Assembly: GCA_932521035.1 (NCBI GenBank)
Contig: OW051494.1
Location: 1,846,001 to 1,910,000 of the forward strand
From: Oscheius dolichura
Lineage: Eukaryota; Nematoda; Chromadorea; Rhabditida; Rhabditidae
Direction: 5' to 3'
Length of the DNA stretch: 64,000 nt
Under the pieces are notes generated by a model that was not told where the DNA came from, did not search any database, and saw nothing but the letters and a program-made list of their open reading frames with translations. The position numbers and the translations under genes are program-made. Of this stretch, positions 36,100 to 51,095 are shown in pieces. How positions within the stretch are numbered: the stretch's first letter is position 1; every line of letters begins with the position of its first letter.

Positions 36100-37551
36100 A
36101 TGCAAAACTTCAACCTGCTGCTCTTCTTCTCTCTCCTGGCTCTTGTCCTCTCAGCCAGGCCGTGTCTCAAAAACGGTGCTGGATGCAAATCCGATGGGAG
36201 TAAAGGACTCTGCTGTGTGAGTTTTAGACCAGTTCATCTTTCAAGGGCCAGGGGTTACTGTGGGGCCCAATCTCTGCTCGAGTCGGCTCCCAGCCCGTTG
36301 GCAACTCTACCCTCTCGAAGAGAACTTTATCATTTTTTGAAATATCATTTCAGAGCGGTTTCTGCTACCAAGAAAGAGGTCAGAACAGTGGAAAATGCCA
36401 GAGCAGGGGAGTTCTCGGAGCCCTGACCGCCGCCCCTGAGGTGGAAGACGAGGTGGTTGACTCAGAAGGAGCCAACTGCCTAAAGAATGGAGCCAACTGC
36501 AAATCCGACGGGAGCAAAGGCAACTGTTGTGTGGGTTTAGGACTAAAATAATAAGAAAACGAGATTTGTAGAGTGGGTTCTGTTACCAGGAGATGGGACA
36601 AAGTACGGGAAAGTGCAAGAACCGGGCTCTGCAACTTCTAAACTCCGTTGCTATTCTGGAAGCTGACTGGGAAGTTAACTCCAATGGGGCGAAGTGCCTG
36701 AAGAACGGAGCCAAGTGCAAGGCCGATGGGAGCAAGGGCAACTGCTGTGTGGGTTTTGCAATCCATTCATCTTGTACTAACAGTCCTGGATGTTATGGTA
36801 CCCTTGGGAAGGGGAAAAGCAGGGGAGATTCCTTGTCTCGTGGGGCTTTCCCTCATGATCGACGCTTTCTGGCATTTTCACCGCGACAAGCGAACTGTCC
36901 CCCCAAAACGACTTCCTTTCCCAGTGGAAATGGATTACATTGAACCGAAGTTCCAAAGACAACGTTTGTTACCGCTACGCAATCTCAAGAGGTGAAACTA
37001 TCCATTCCTCCTCCCTCGCTACCAGTTTTTCTATAAAATTAATGGCTAACTATCATTTTTAGAGCGGCTTCTGCTACCAGCAACAGGGACAGAACTCTGG
37101 AAAGTGCCAGAACCGAGCCCTCGATGAGTTAACAGGGATTGTTCCTTCTGCAGCCCAAGTTGAAGTGGTTGATGCCAACTGCCTGAAGAACGGAGCCAAG
37201 TGCAAGGCCGACGGCAGCAAAGGAAACTGTTGTGTATGTCTTATCAAAGGGAGACAACGGAAGACTTTCAGAGCGGGTTCTGTTACCAGGAGATGGGGCA
37301 AAGCACGGGAAAGTGTAGGAGCCGGGCCCTGGAACTTCTGGCCACTGCCTCTTCCATCGTCTATTCTGAAGCGGATGAGGTGGCCGACGCCAACGAGGCC
37401 AAGTGCCTGAAGAATGGAGCTACGTGTAAAGCAGACGGAAGCAAAGGCAACTGTTGTGTATGTTTCAGGAAAAATTGAGATAGAGAGTTTTCAGAGCGGT
37501 TTTTGCTACCAGGAGATGGGACAGAACAGTGGAAAGTGCAAGAAGCGCTAA
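36100..37551 (+). CDS. Secreted protein of five tandem antifungal-type knottin domains
   Basis: Six exons (36100-36216, 36354-36530, 36572-36748, 37063-37233, 37272-37457, 37495-37551), all phase 0, give about 294 residues. Residues 1-18 are a signal peptide (MQNFNLLLFFSLLALVLS). Five six-cysteine modules follow with spacing C-x6-C-x6-7-CC-x3-C-x10-C and the motif DGSKGNCC then SGFCYQ; linkers are about 20-30 residues, acidic or neutral. Each module is split by an intron exactly after the CC pair, so exons 2-5 each hold the back half of one module and the front half of the next. The motif matches the Alo/PAFP-S antifungal knottin family (Pfam Antifungal_pept) known as single-domain peptides in beetles and plants. 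Function here is inferred, not shown. Confidence 0.88.
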
Positions 37552-37731
37552 GCGAGGCCGGGGAAGGAAGAACTGGATACTGTAAATCTTGTACATTATA
37601 TAACCTTATTTTGTCGTTAATTTTTGTTTAATAATTTTAAGTTTTTAATAATAAACGTACTGCCTATTATTTAATATTTTTTGATCCGGTGGGAGAGGCA
37701 AAACACATGTGGGAAAACAGACGTTCTTCCC

Positions 37732-38020
37732 TTATCTTGACCGACAAAAGAACCTTTTTTGAATGTTCACTAGAAAAATAGAAGGCAAACCTGATCGAAC
37801 GGTGTTGAAGAAGAGAATCTTGCCGACGAGATCCGGGAAAAGCCCAAAGTTGGGGATGCATCCGTGCAGGAACAACGCAGACGATAACGTCGAGTCTACA
37901 ATACCTTCTTTTTCTAGATTTCTTTGGTTCGAACTGTAATCAACAGGTTGTCTATTGATAAAAGGGGAACAGTAGAATAGTTGTCAACCTGATAGCAATT
38001 CATGTCGCCCTCCTGAAAAG
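37732..38020 (-). CDS. Uncertain minus-strand exons
   Basis: Around 37732-37935 two frames are open on the minus strand, one with LHGCIPNFGLFPDLVGKILF ending at 37732, the other continuing as VCVVPARMHPQLWAF. A preceding exon at about 38012-37989 (EGDMNCYQ) has good splice sites. Only the second frame joins it in phase. I cannot choose and recognise neither. Confidence 0.3.
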
Positions 38021-38392
38021 TAGATGGAACATCTTCTTTTCAGTCTTTTGTGTGTTTCGCTCCTGAGATTGCACGCCCTCTTTTCTCTATTTCTTCAATT
38101 TCTTCGAAGTATTTGGTAATTTTCTTCCGTTTTTGCTCGAGTTTCGGCGTTTAGAGGATAGTGACTCTTCCAATACAATTTCCTTTCGAAAACATGATTT
38201 ATTTATGTTTTCCCTGGATACTGTAAACCCCGTCCCGGGCCGCTCTCCAGGCGAAAGTCCAGGAAAGTCATTGGCCAGCCTTAGAACAGCCGGAGATCGT
38301 TCAAGTTAGGCTGTTGGTCGTTTTTATCGTTCGTGGGCATTGATTGTCCCCGAGTGACCTTTTACCCCCGCTGCCGGTGCCCTTCCCCCGTC

Positions 38393-39704
<1,312 letters not shown>

Positions 39705-40052
39705 AGAAGCGGGGGTGATACGATAATATGAATAAATCATCTTTTTACACCAACATACCACAGCTCGCCGAAAGGTCTAAAATGGCTAAACTGGTCCCGC
39801 AACGGCCACATGCCAGTTTTTCATATATGCGTTTCTACACATTTTCATGTGTTTTGATGTTTTATTCGGTCTTATCGACTCCAAATCACTATAAAACAAA
39901 AGAGAAAAACATAAAATAATGCAGATTGGAAGCGTATTGGAAAATCAGCGAATTTTGTTCCGAAATGATCCAAAAGTAGCTTTTTCTCACGATATTCTTC
40001 CGTTGATAACTTAAAATGCTCCCCATAACAAGACTAATTGCTTGCAGTAAAA

Positions 40053-40364
40053 ATGAAAAAGATCGGATGTCACAGTTTTGAGAAAGAAATTGTCAAAGAT
40101 TTTGACCGATTTTTCAAAAAATCGACGTTGGATGGAAACGGTTGTAAACAGTGGACAAACAGCGTTTTTTGTATCGAATATTACGGTATTCAACTTTGTA
40201 GCATCAAACACTTCTTATCCAGACATACGTTTTCGGAGTTCTTGAGCTTATTCGATGCAGAAATAAATGGAGATTCTACAGCAATTTTGGCACCAAAATC
40301 TGTTCGCAATTTGATAGTGAAAAACACAAAAAACTCATATCTTTTTTATGATACATTTATATGA
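40053..40364 (+). CDS. Hypothetical 103-residue intronless protein
   Basis: The ATG follows a gcttgcag acceptor by 5 nt, suggesting trans-splicing. The product is basic with a central GNGCKQWTNSVFCIEYYGI stretch (two Cys, one Trp) and LAPKSVRNLIVKN near the end. The spacing loosely recalls treble-clef/HNH-like folds but the key histidines are not evident. It lies among foldback repeats, so it could derive from a mobile element. Confidence 0.4.
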   Translation: MKKIGCHSFEKEIVKDFDRFFKKSTLDGNGCKQWTNSVFCIEYYGIQLCSIKHFLSRHTFSEFLSLFDAEINGDSTAILAPKSVRNLIVKNTKNSYLFYDTFI

Positions 40365-40691
40365 ACCCCAAAAATTACTTCCGGGTCATTAAAATATGCT
40401 CTTTCGAATGCAATTTACAGAAAAAGATATAAATATGTGCTTCTCGCTACTAAACGTCTACAAAGTTGTGCTGTAGAACAAAAATTGCGCTGGTCCCGGA
40501 ACGATGACCGCGGCGGAGGGCGTTGTTCAGCCGCGGCGAGATACATGGGCAAAACGCCCGTTTTCGGGCGTAAAACGGGCGTAGACTGGAGTGCACAGCT
40601 CGCCGACCTGACCAAAAGCGCGCCACGACGTGATTTACGTAACTGGCGCGCTACAGTAATTAAAATTATTTCCCATAGTAAGCTGTCTCAT

Positions 40692-40972
40692 CTGGGTGCA
40701 TCTAGTTCTCTTTAGTGGTACATCCGATTTGATTTCTGTTTTCTGCAATCGATTCAGCACATCAGATTGTTTTTTAATAGAGCTTGCCACCTAGATCTGA
40801 CAACTGTATGTAACAAAAATATCGAAAATGCCACTAAATTTGATGCCATTTATGCATTTTTCATTGTTGGAAGTTCTAACATTTTATTAAAAGACAATTT
40901 GATGTGCTCTAACGATTGCAAATAACAGAAATGAAATCGGATGTACAACTAAAGAGAACTAGATGCACCCAG
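40692..40972. mobile_element. MITE-like foldback element
   Basis: 281 bp with about 60-bp inverted ends: ctgggtgcatctagttctct at the left pairs with agagaactagatgcacccag at the right. Interior non-coding. The atgcacccag terminus also appears in the spacer units at 42112-42170. Confidence 0.85.
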
Positions 40973-41390
40973 AATAGATGCAAAATTCCTTAACAAAATT
41001 TGAAATTTTCCTTTCGCGGGTAGCATTCTTTTTTTTTTAAAATATTTTACTCAACATTGCTGACATTGGATTTGTCTAATTTTCATGGCAAACAACTAGC
41101 CACATCATGAGCAACATTTTGATACCAAGAATGACCAGTAACGCTTCGGAAAACTCTTTTTCAATGGTAAAAGGGACTTCCTGAACAAAATTCATGAATG
41201 CCACATTTCTTTCTATTTCTTTGGTATTCTGTGTTTTTCTCATTTGCTTTATAGTAATTCGGGGTCGATAAAACCAGAGAAACCATCAAAAACGCATGAA
41301 AATGCAGAACATTGATTTTGGCATTGGAGCGCTTCGACCTTTAAATTGGCGGTCGCGGCGAGCTGTGAGTGCCGGATGTTTGTGTCCGTA

Positions 41391-42891
41391 TCTGGATCGA
41401 CCTCCAATACAAGGTCAATATGTTCACTCTTCGCAAAGCCGTAGCCCAAAGAGCTGACAAGATCGAGATGGAAATTGGATTCGGTCTGGAGATCCCATCA
41501 ATGATTATGAGAAAGGAGCAGCTGGTACTGGTAGTAGCAGGCAACGAAGGCAAAGCGAAAGAGATGATAGCGAAGGTAAGGCCGAAACTCTTTTTCTCTA
41601 TATTCGTACCTAGGCTGTGAGGAAGGAGCCCAGGAACCTGGAGGTTCTGATTTGCGGAAAACGACCGATCCCGGAATGGATGGAATACCTGGAGAAGGCG
41701 GCTAATGGTGGGAAAATCTACACGTCAAACGCCACACCGCAAACAGCCATCATAGAAGTACTGACCCAAATCTCAAAGACGAGACTCAGGGACCGAAAAG
41801 CCTACGGTAAACTGGCCAGGTACGGAACCTACATCACCTGATTTTAGATTCTGTCATGCCACAGGAGGAGGATGAAGCAAACCCGGAGATCAGCCTTCCG
41901 GCAACGGCCGCAAGACCAAAGAACACGGAACCCCAGGAGCCGGAGCCAGGACAGACGAACTCGCTGATGCTTCAGCTCATGCAGACGATGGAGCAGTCGA
42001 TCCGAGCATCGATGGCAGGTAAGAATAACCTATAATGCACCCAGAAATTCTGGCACGCCCCGTCTGGCACGCTTGTTCTGGGGAGTCGGGAGATTCGAGC
42101 ATCGCTGGAACTTATAATGCACCCAGAAGAACCTATAATGCACCCAGAAGAACCTATAATGCACCCAGAAGTTCCAGCGATGCTCGAATCTCCCGACTCC
42201 CCAGAACAAGCGTGCCAGACGGGGCGTGCCAGAATTTCTGGGTGCATTATAGGTTATTCTTACCTGCCATCGATGCTCGGATCGACTGCTCCATCGTCTG
42301 CATGAGCTGAAGCATCAGCGAGTTCGTCTGTCCTGGCTCCGGCTCCTGGGGTTCCGTGTTCTTTGGTCTTGCGGCCGTTGCCGGAAGGCTGATCTCCGGG
42401 TTTGCTTCATCCTCCTCCTGTGGCATGACAGAATCTAAAATCAGGTGATGTAGGTTCCGTACCTGGCCAGTTTACCGTAGGCTTTTCGGTCCCTGAGTCT
42501 CGTCTTTGAGATTTGGGTCAGTACTTCTATGATGGCTGTTTGCGGTGTGGCGTTTGACGTGTAGATTTTCCCACCATTAGCCGCCTTCTCCAGGTATTCC
42601 ATCCATTCCGGGATCGGTCGTTTTCCGCAAATCAGAACCTCCAGGTTCCTGGGCTCCTTCCTCACAGCCTAGGTACGAATATAGAGAAAAAGAGTTTCGG
42701 CCTTACCTTCGCTATCATCTCTTTCGCTTTGCCTTCGTTGCCTGCTACTACCAGTACCAGCTGCTCCTTTCTCATAATCATTGATGGGATCTCCAGACCG
42801 AATCCAATTTCCATCTCGATCTTGTCAGCTCTTTGGGCTACGGCTTTGCGAAGAGTGAACATATTGACCTTGTATTGGAGGTCGATCCAGA
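41391..42891. repeat. 721-bp inverted duplication with 59-bp spacer
   Basis: The left arm 41391-42111 and right arm 42171-42891 are inverted copies of equal length with no differences that I could find. The spacer 42112-42170 is three units of about 21 bp containing ataatgcacccagaag. Each arm holds exons 2-4 of the gene that begins at 43090 on the minus strand; the left arm reads the same exons on the plus strand and lacks exon 1. A transcript crossing both arms would fold into a long hairpin. A foldback artefact of assembly gives the same picture. Confidence 0.92.
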
Positions 42892-43090
42892 CGACGACTC
42901 TCATCTTTTTGACCTCTGCATTGATTATAAGAAGGTATCATAAACTGGACTCACGTTTCGTCTCGGGGTTCTCCTTTAGTTGATTGTAGATGTGCCCGGC
43001 AACATCAGCAACTCCCGGGAAGAAGCGATCCCACTTGGCCAGTTCTTCCGCTAGGACTTTTTTGGTTACCAGGACACTTTCCAGCTCCAT
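42264..43090 (-). CDS. Unrecognised gene, 5' exons, running into an inverted duplication
   Basis: Exons 43090-42955, 42915-42707, 42668-42476 and 42434-42264 join in phase to about 236 residues without a stop codon. The N-terminus is helical (MELESVLVTKKVLAEELAKW); exon 2 has IEMEIGFGLEIPSMIMRKEQ; exon 3 has VLICGKRPIPEWMEYLEKAA, and exon 4 is acidic (PQEEDEANPE) then Gln/Met-rich. The last donor (gcag|gtaaga) opens into the spacer, after which the sequence is the reverse of the gene itself, so no 3' exons remain. The gene is truncated here, or the assembly is wrong. Family unknown. Confidence 0.6.
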
Positions 43091-43253
43091 TTAGTCTACT
43101 CAGTCTGCAAGTTCGGTTAGGCCATGATATGTACAACAATTTAGTCAGTAACCTAGGAACAACCAAGGGCTATGCACGTTCAGTATGTTCAGATTAACCT
43201 TTATATTTGTTAATTCAACAACAAAGAAAAACAGTAAAAATCGCGAAAAACAA

Positions 43254-45176
<1,923 letters not shown>

Positions 45177-45704
45177 GATGATAACACTAGGCTAGAGAAA
45201 ACTGAAATATTCCCGTCAATAAAAGCTATCGAATGGACAAGAAGTAAGAAAACGGTTCTAAACAATCAAATGGAGGAGCGACGTGGACGAAAGCCAAATG
45301 TGCAAATGACATAAAAAATAGGAAAAACGAAAAAAACGAGGTTTGCTTGATTTTCAGGATATTTCCCAGATAGCGCGGGAGCTTAAACAGCAGTCAAGTT
45401 CTATGCAATTTTGAGCTCTTGCAGTTGGCCAAAAACTGTAAGGCAAACTGCTCAACAAGCGATAGGGGGGAAAGTGAGCTGCGTATTACGAATTCAGAAA
45501 AAAAAATGAAGACGTAATGGCATTTTCTTATCCGTCTGGATGCGACGTTGACAGAAGTAGTGACGATTGAATGAGGAGTCTACGAGAAGAAGAAGATTTC
45601 GGAGAGCTTGGGGGAGAAAACGCAGGAAGACCACGAAAGAACAATATGACAACAAAGATTAGAGTTCCTGGTTCATTGCGGTATCTATCTTCTTCTAGTG
45701 TTGC

Positions 45705-46161
45705 TCAGTTGTTGTCTTTGCCGTCCTTGTCGATGAGCTGTCTCATCTCTCGCCTCATGGGGTAGAGTGGCAGCTCAAGGTAGTGCTTCTCGCCAGCTTC
45801 TGAATTAATTATTATAGTACCAATAATGAAATAGTTTACCGTCAGTTAATACTATTGGAATGGACCACGCCCCCTGGTGGAATATAGCGCTTTTCTGCAT
45901 TAGTATATCAAATAACTTAGTTCGAGTGTATAGTTGTCCCGTCTCTATACCGAGATAGATTGTGTCGTCGGGAACTTTCTCCGGTGGTCCTCGTTCGCTT
46001 CGGCTTTCTGTAGCCTTGGTCACGTTCGAGTCATACAAGGCTCTTCCCTTTGCGGAGTTTCTTCTTGCTCGGTGCGTTGTCGTTTAAGCAAAGGTCTTCG
46101 CTTTTCTTCGGTTGATCATCTTTCTTTTCGTCGTCTGTCGCCCTATCGGGCAACGTCACCA
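45705..46161 (-). CDS. Conserved-looking small protein, apparent one-base frameshift
   Basis: An ATG at 46161 opens a charged N-terminus (MVTLPDRATDDEKKDD... KKLRKG). The next protein-like block (YDSNVTKATESRSERG through LFDILMQKSAIFHQGAW) is one base out of frame near 46041, with no GT between that could serve as a donor. It ends at a good donor (45840) and joins in phase to a last exon 45799-45705 (HYLELPLYPMRREMRQL). Either a sequence error, a true frameshift, or the second block has another upstream exon. Family not recognised. Confidence 0.45.
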
Positions 46162-46739
46162 TTTTAACCCAACGCTTGAGAGTAGAGGGCAGGGAAGAGT
46201 TGGATAAAATATGAGTAAGCACGCCCCCATTTTTCTCACACGAGTGGAGCGTGTGATACGGTCCCTTTAAAAGGAAACAAGGCAAAAAAACACCGTCCCC
46301 CAGGCTCCAAATCTGAAAAAATGAACCTTCACTTCTAGGGCTGAAAATAGATTCATCTTGTGCAGAATTTTTCGCTGATTACGGCACTGTTATCGAAAAC
46401 TTTGTAACATTCCAAAATAAGGAGTTGTTGATGCTGCCTTGGGGCAACAGTCGGTATCCGCACCTTGAACCTTCAGAAAATGGGAAAATCACTAGACAAT
46501 CAAGGAAATACAACTGCTTTTGTATAATTAACACAAATATTTATTTTTTTATAGCAAAATAATATGTTGTTCTCTTTTTTAGAAAGACAGGATAAGAGGC
46601 GGCTTGGCTTGTTTCAGATGGACTGGGTGGAGAGGATGAGGAAGTCCTCCTTCTGCCAGACGGCGTCCTCCCCCTCCCTCGTCCCATATTCCGGCTCCCC
46701 TTCCACCCCGTCCACGGCGTCTTCATAGTCCATTGACCT

Positions 46740-47088
46740 CTAAATTCCTTCGTCTTTTCCCCCTTTAAATAATCTCAAAACCACCTCCAGCGACCGCTCA
46801 ACCACGTGTTCCACCAGCTCCTCTGGGTAGTCCTCCTCCCCTGCCGGCTGTTGATGGTGTCGCTGTTCGCGTTCGTGAAACTTCTGCTGCAATTCCTGAA
46901 GGACCCGCTCGATCTGCTCGCTTTTTAGCCGTTCTTCTTCCAACATTCGGGTGGCCAGTCCCCGAACAATCTCCTCGTCTCGAAGGGCGCGCCGCTCCTC
47001 CTCCAGGTCCCTCTCCAATTTGGCCTTCTCCCTTTCCAGTCGCAACTTTTCCTCGGCCTCGATTTCTGCTTCTCGACCTGAAATATGA
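46740..47088 (-). CDS. C-terminal coiled-coil exon of an unknown protein
   Basis: After a atatttcag acceptor the minus strand reads about 115 codons to TAG, nearly all heptad-like and charged (EEKLRLEREKAKLERDLEEE, ERLKSEQIERVLQELQQKF), a long coiled coil. A possible earlier exon at about 47318-47230 (DAVPDEIGDSSDRESIAF) lies upstream, but the start is not found. GC-rich third positions mark it off from the AT-rich flanks. Confidence 0.5.
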
Positions 47089-47364
47089 CCATGTCTCTCC
47101 TTAGAAGCAAGGAAATATCACAACACAGCAGAATTTTGACACGGAAAAGCCCAGAGAAGCGGATGCAGCGCTAGTGGCCGTGTGAAAGTGGAGACAACAC
47201 CCAAAAACACTTCAACGAATTCTTTCTCGACTGTGTGAGTAGGCTAAGGAATCAAAGAACGCTATACTTTCACGGTCGGAACTATCTCCTATCTCGTCAG
47301 GAACAGCATCGCCTGTAGATGAAGCTATTCCCAAAAAAAAACAAGGGGAGTCGGCTGGGGAGCG

Positions 47365-47456
47365 CGCCCCCGCACCCGTAAAATCTCGGCAGAAGGAAGA
47401 AGGGGAAGACGGGGCCTTCAGGGCACGCTGCCGAGATTTTATGGGTGCGGGCGATC
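47365..47456. repeat. Inverted pair of a dispersed repeat core
   Basis: cgcacccgtaaaatctcggc and gccgagattttatgggtgcg face each other about 40 bp apart. The same core is present at 13155, 13505 and (diverged) 15290 in direct orientation. Confidence 0.8.
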
Positions 47457-47459
47457 GTG

Positions 47460-48230
47460 AAACACCAGGGCAACGGGGTCTACTGTCCCAGAGAAATCTG
47501 GCCCCTGGCGAAGAGTCGCCACTACTTTTTGGAAACCTTCCCTGGAAAAGGGGAGGGAAGATTGGAGAGGAAGAGGTAAGTTGCCCTTTTCCCCGGAGAA
47601 TTGCCCTACTAAAAATCTCTTTGATTCAGAATCTCTTGCCCCTCTATGGACTTTCAGGTGGATTCAAGTGGTTTTATTCAGATCTTGGTACAATTCTTGA
47701 TACATTTGGACAGTCTTCAGAGAGTTGACTTCATTTTAGGTTAAAAATAGGAGATTCTGGCTGAAAAATGCCCACAAGGAACGGTCTCCCACCCCCCGCG
47801 AGGTACGGTAGTTCCCGTTGGTATTGGAAGGATCAGATGGACTCACCATGGAATCTGGCAGCTATTCTCCTATCCGCCAGTATTAGGGCTTCTCTAGACG
47901 AATACGTAGCACATGTTTTTATTGCTAAAAAAACTCATTTTTCTCTTTTTTTTTCTACGGGAATCAATGAACTCACCATTTTCCAGGATATTCATGTGGA
48001 AGACATCAAAATTCGACAATTCTATGAATTGTTTACCATTGGAAATAATAATTATATTACGATCCGCTTCAGAACGAAAGGTCTGAATAGATAAAATCAT
48101 TAGTTTTTTTGAAAAAAAAGAAGAAAAACGAGTTCTGGCTCAGAAATGCGGTTCCAGTCAAAAGTGGCGCCTTATAGAAGTTTAGGAGAAAGTTTATCGC
48201 ATGAAAATGGATAAATAGGTTAAATTTATA
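47460..48230. other. Ambiguous coding signal on both strands
   Basis: At 47768-48094 the plus strand is open for 108 codons (with ELTIFQDIHVEDIKIRQFYE), while over 47990-48100 the minus strand reads ADRNIIIISNGKQFIELSNF and ends at a good donor (aatg|gtgagt). The two overlap and cannot both be right; I cannot choose between them. Confidence 0.3.
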
Positions 48231-48342
48231 TATCATTCGAACGCTCTCGATCTCGGGAATCTAATGATATACACGGAAAAGAAATTACTACTGCTTATTT
48301 GACTTATTTCCTTGAATGAAGAGGAGATGCTGTTTCGTGAAT

Positions 48343-48608
48343 CTATTCGGGGAATCTCGACAGGTTTGGGACCCCCGGAAAAGGAGGGGGAACAATCGGA
48401 TCGGTAAGTTGTCTCTGGCCTCAAAAATTAAAAAAAACAAGAAAAATTCCTAGAAATGACCTGAATCTTGGTTGATCCATCGACGGGCATCTTCAATTTC
48501 AGCTGGAGTTCTTCTCCTTTCAGATGGTAAATTTGTATGGATCCGGCTCCGATCTGATAAAATCCCATCCGCCAGCTGGACGAGCTCTTTTTCCTCCACG
48601 GATGACAT
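48343..48608 (-). CDS. Hypothetical 74-residue protein
   Basis: Exons 48608-48461 and 48419-48343 join in phase over a 41-nt intron (acceptor tttttgag) and end TAG. N-terminal part charged and helical (EEKELVQLADGILSDRSR), then EDARRWINQDS, with a Pro-rich C-terminus (PIVPPPFPGVPNLSRFPE). No signal peptide or known domain. The proline-rich end could be a binding peptide, which is only a guess. Confidence 0.55.
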
Positions 48609-49258
48609 GATTTCGTACGATTACGACGGTAGAGGCCGAGTCCCTGAAGGCGGGAGTGAGGCAGATATGAATGGGCCAGATGCGGCCGTCTCTCTATTTT
48701 GTGTGTCATCTTTTTGATCGTCTCCGAACGTGTGCCCTTTCTTTTTCACTCTTTACACCTGGTCTACGACGGGAGAGAGCTAAACGGACTAGCGAGGACT
48801 CTTTTTTTGCTCTGACATTGAATAGAGAGGAAGAGAAGCGGGGAGAACAAAAAGAACAAGCCAAACAGATGTTTTCGAAGAGAAAAAAGAACATATTCGG
48901 GATGTTATGGTTATTTCGGTGGATACATAGCTCTATCAAGTCATAAAAATGAGCAAAGGGCTGCGGCTTTCGACGTTTTCAGGAAATATGGATGGTACGG
49001 GGTTCTACAAAACATTTGGAGGTAAAAATTAGAAATTCTGCGATTTTCCGAAGATTTCATCTCATTTTGGCCTGGAAATAACCCGGGCAGCGGTCGCTTC
49101 CGCATTATTTACATTTTCAACCCATACTCGCATCTCCTGCTCTCACTCTCGAAATTCCTCCGTCGTTTCCAGTTTTTTTGACACATTTTCGTTAGCTGCC
49201 TGCCCTGGTTTGCCCCCAGAGGTGGTGGTGTCATGTTTGCTTGCACTGATTCGTCCCT

Positions 49259-50094
49259 TCACACCTCGGCGGAAGCTCTGCGCAAATACACAACAAAATG
49301 GCTTCTTGAGAGACGGAGAGTGAGACGGATCGCCCGTTTTATTGGAAAACGGTACTTTCGTATGTAAAATCTTTGCCTTCTTTTGTTTCTCTTACCTTTA
49401 GGAGAATCTGTTCAACGTATCTTTCGAAAACAGCTTGGGCAGCAGTTTCCAATTCTTTCCGATTCGAGAATTGATTTTCTAACAAGCCAAGCAGTTCTCT
49501 AAATGGGAGCTTTTTATTCTTTTTTGGAGTGAAAAACTACCTAAAAGACACATTTTCACCATTGAAAGCTAACCGCCGTGATGTGGAAGGATGGCCGGAG
49601 AGGCGATGCGTCTCCTCAATAAGAAAAGCAGCTCTAAATTTGGAAAATTAGATTGTTAGATAAAATTTTATGGTTTTTTCATTGAATAACGAGCTATATA
49701 GTTTTTTCGGCGCCCGTAGAAACAAATACGGAAGGGGAGAAACTCAATCTTTTGATAAAATAGAGCACCAAGGCTCCACTTCCGGGGGAATTGCAAGAAC
49801 ATGATCAAAAACCCTTCTCTAAACGTTGAAAATTTTGAATATGGATCGAATAATAAGAAAAACGCTTCTAATAAGTTGTCTTGGTACTTTTTGTGAAATA
49901 AATTAATTTCTAAATTGTACTATGCATGATGGGATGTCTATATTTACTCCAGAGAAATTATTTTTATGTCCTAAATACCAAATTATTGAAAAAGAAACGA
50001 ACCTGGCAGGCGGTAATCCGACTTCTCCTTCCGAAAGCCAACAAAAAACTCGGAATAACCTCTGATACAGAGGATCTTGAGTGGCATCGGCCAT
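49259..50094 (-). CDS. Unrecognised 127-residue protein
   Basis: Exons 50094-50003, 49633-49541, 49498-49396 and 49354-49259 agree in phase. The product is helical: QDPLYQRLFRVFCWLSEGE, then GENVSFRELLGLLENQF and AAQAVFERYVEQILLK. The second block has a rhythm like a calcium-free EF-hand pair, but no acidic loop is present. The last exon, basic (RAIRLTLRLSRSHF), depends on an aaag acceptor and is the least certain. No family identified. Confidence 0.55.
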
Positions 50095-51095
50095 CCTATA
50101 ATATTTGTTTTCTATAATATACAAAAATATCAAGAAAGGGGAAGAAAACAGGGTGACAACAAGTTTTTCTCTTGTAGACATCATGTGATACTCCAAAAGT
50201 CTTCCTCTATTGTGACAGAATAAGAGATGACCAGCCGGTGAGGGAACAGCAGGTGCATTAGTAGAGAAAGAGAGAGAGGAGGTACATGTGGCTTATTCGC
50301 AGACTTCAACATAACTAGTGACTAATCAAAATGTGGGGGAGATGGAGGATGACAGCGGCAAAATTCAACTGTACAGAAAGAGACAGCAATAATCAATGCT
50401 TTTCACAATTGTAGTCGATGGAGAAGATGGGAAAATTCTTTCAGTGATGTTTCCTTGCTGTTCCGCAGTTTGTAAGCTTCGAAAACTATATATAAGCAAG
50501 AACTCTGACGTTTCTATGGAAGAGCATTTTTGGATAGAATTACCAGCCAATGTTTTCCGATAAAAAGTTTTTAATTACGCTAATGGTAATAAGCCCAGAA
50601 TGAGCAACCAAAAAAACTAGGTAAACTGATATTCTTCGTCACTCCACAAATATAAGAACATAAAATGGATAGGCATGAGAAATAAAATGTTGGTAGTATT
50701 ATTCGCTGGCCAGCTGTCTGCAAGGACCCAGTGCAAGCACATGATAGCGTGTGCAGTTTTTCAACGTGAAACTCCCGGCAGCTGACTCCTTCCCGTCGTC
50801 CTCGGCCGCCCCGCTTAGCTGCTCCGAATATCACAAAGAACAACAGAAGTCTCGGCAAAAAACCTTGGCCACCCACCATTTGCTGCACTTGGTGCGTGGA
50901 GTTGCTAAGAGAGAAGGAAAGAAAGAAAGAGGCGGAGCCGCCATTCAACACCTCACCTCGACCGAATATTTACTAAGACACTGTGCGAGCCGTTCCCAGC
51001 TGCCCCGAACAGGGATGAGTACACAGAAAAATGACGATGGCAGGCAATAGAAATCTGTAGACAAAAATGATAATGAAAAAAAGATACAAATAAAA

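Noticed and set aside
42035..42310. Two identical 91-codon frames on opposite strands
   Set aside because: They are produced by the palindrome spacer and arms; symmetry alone makes both strands open.
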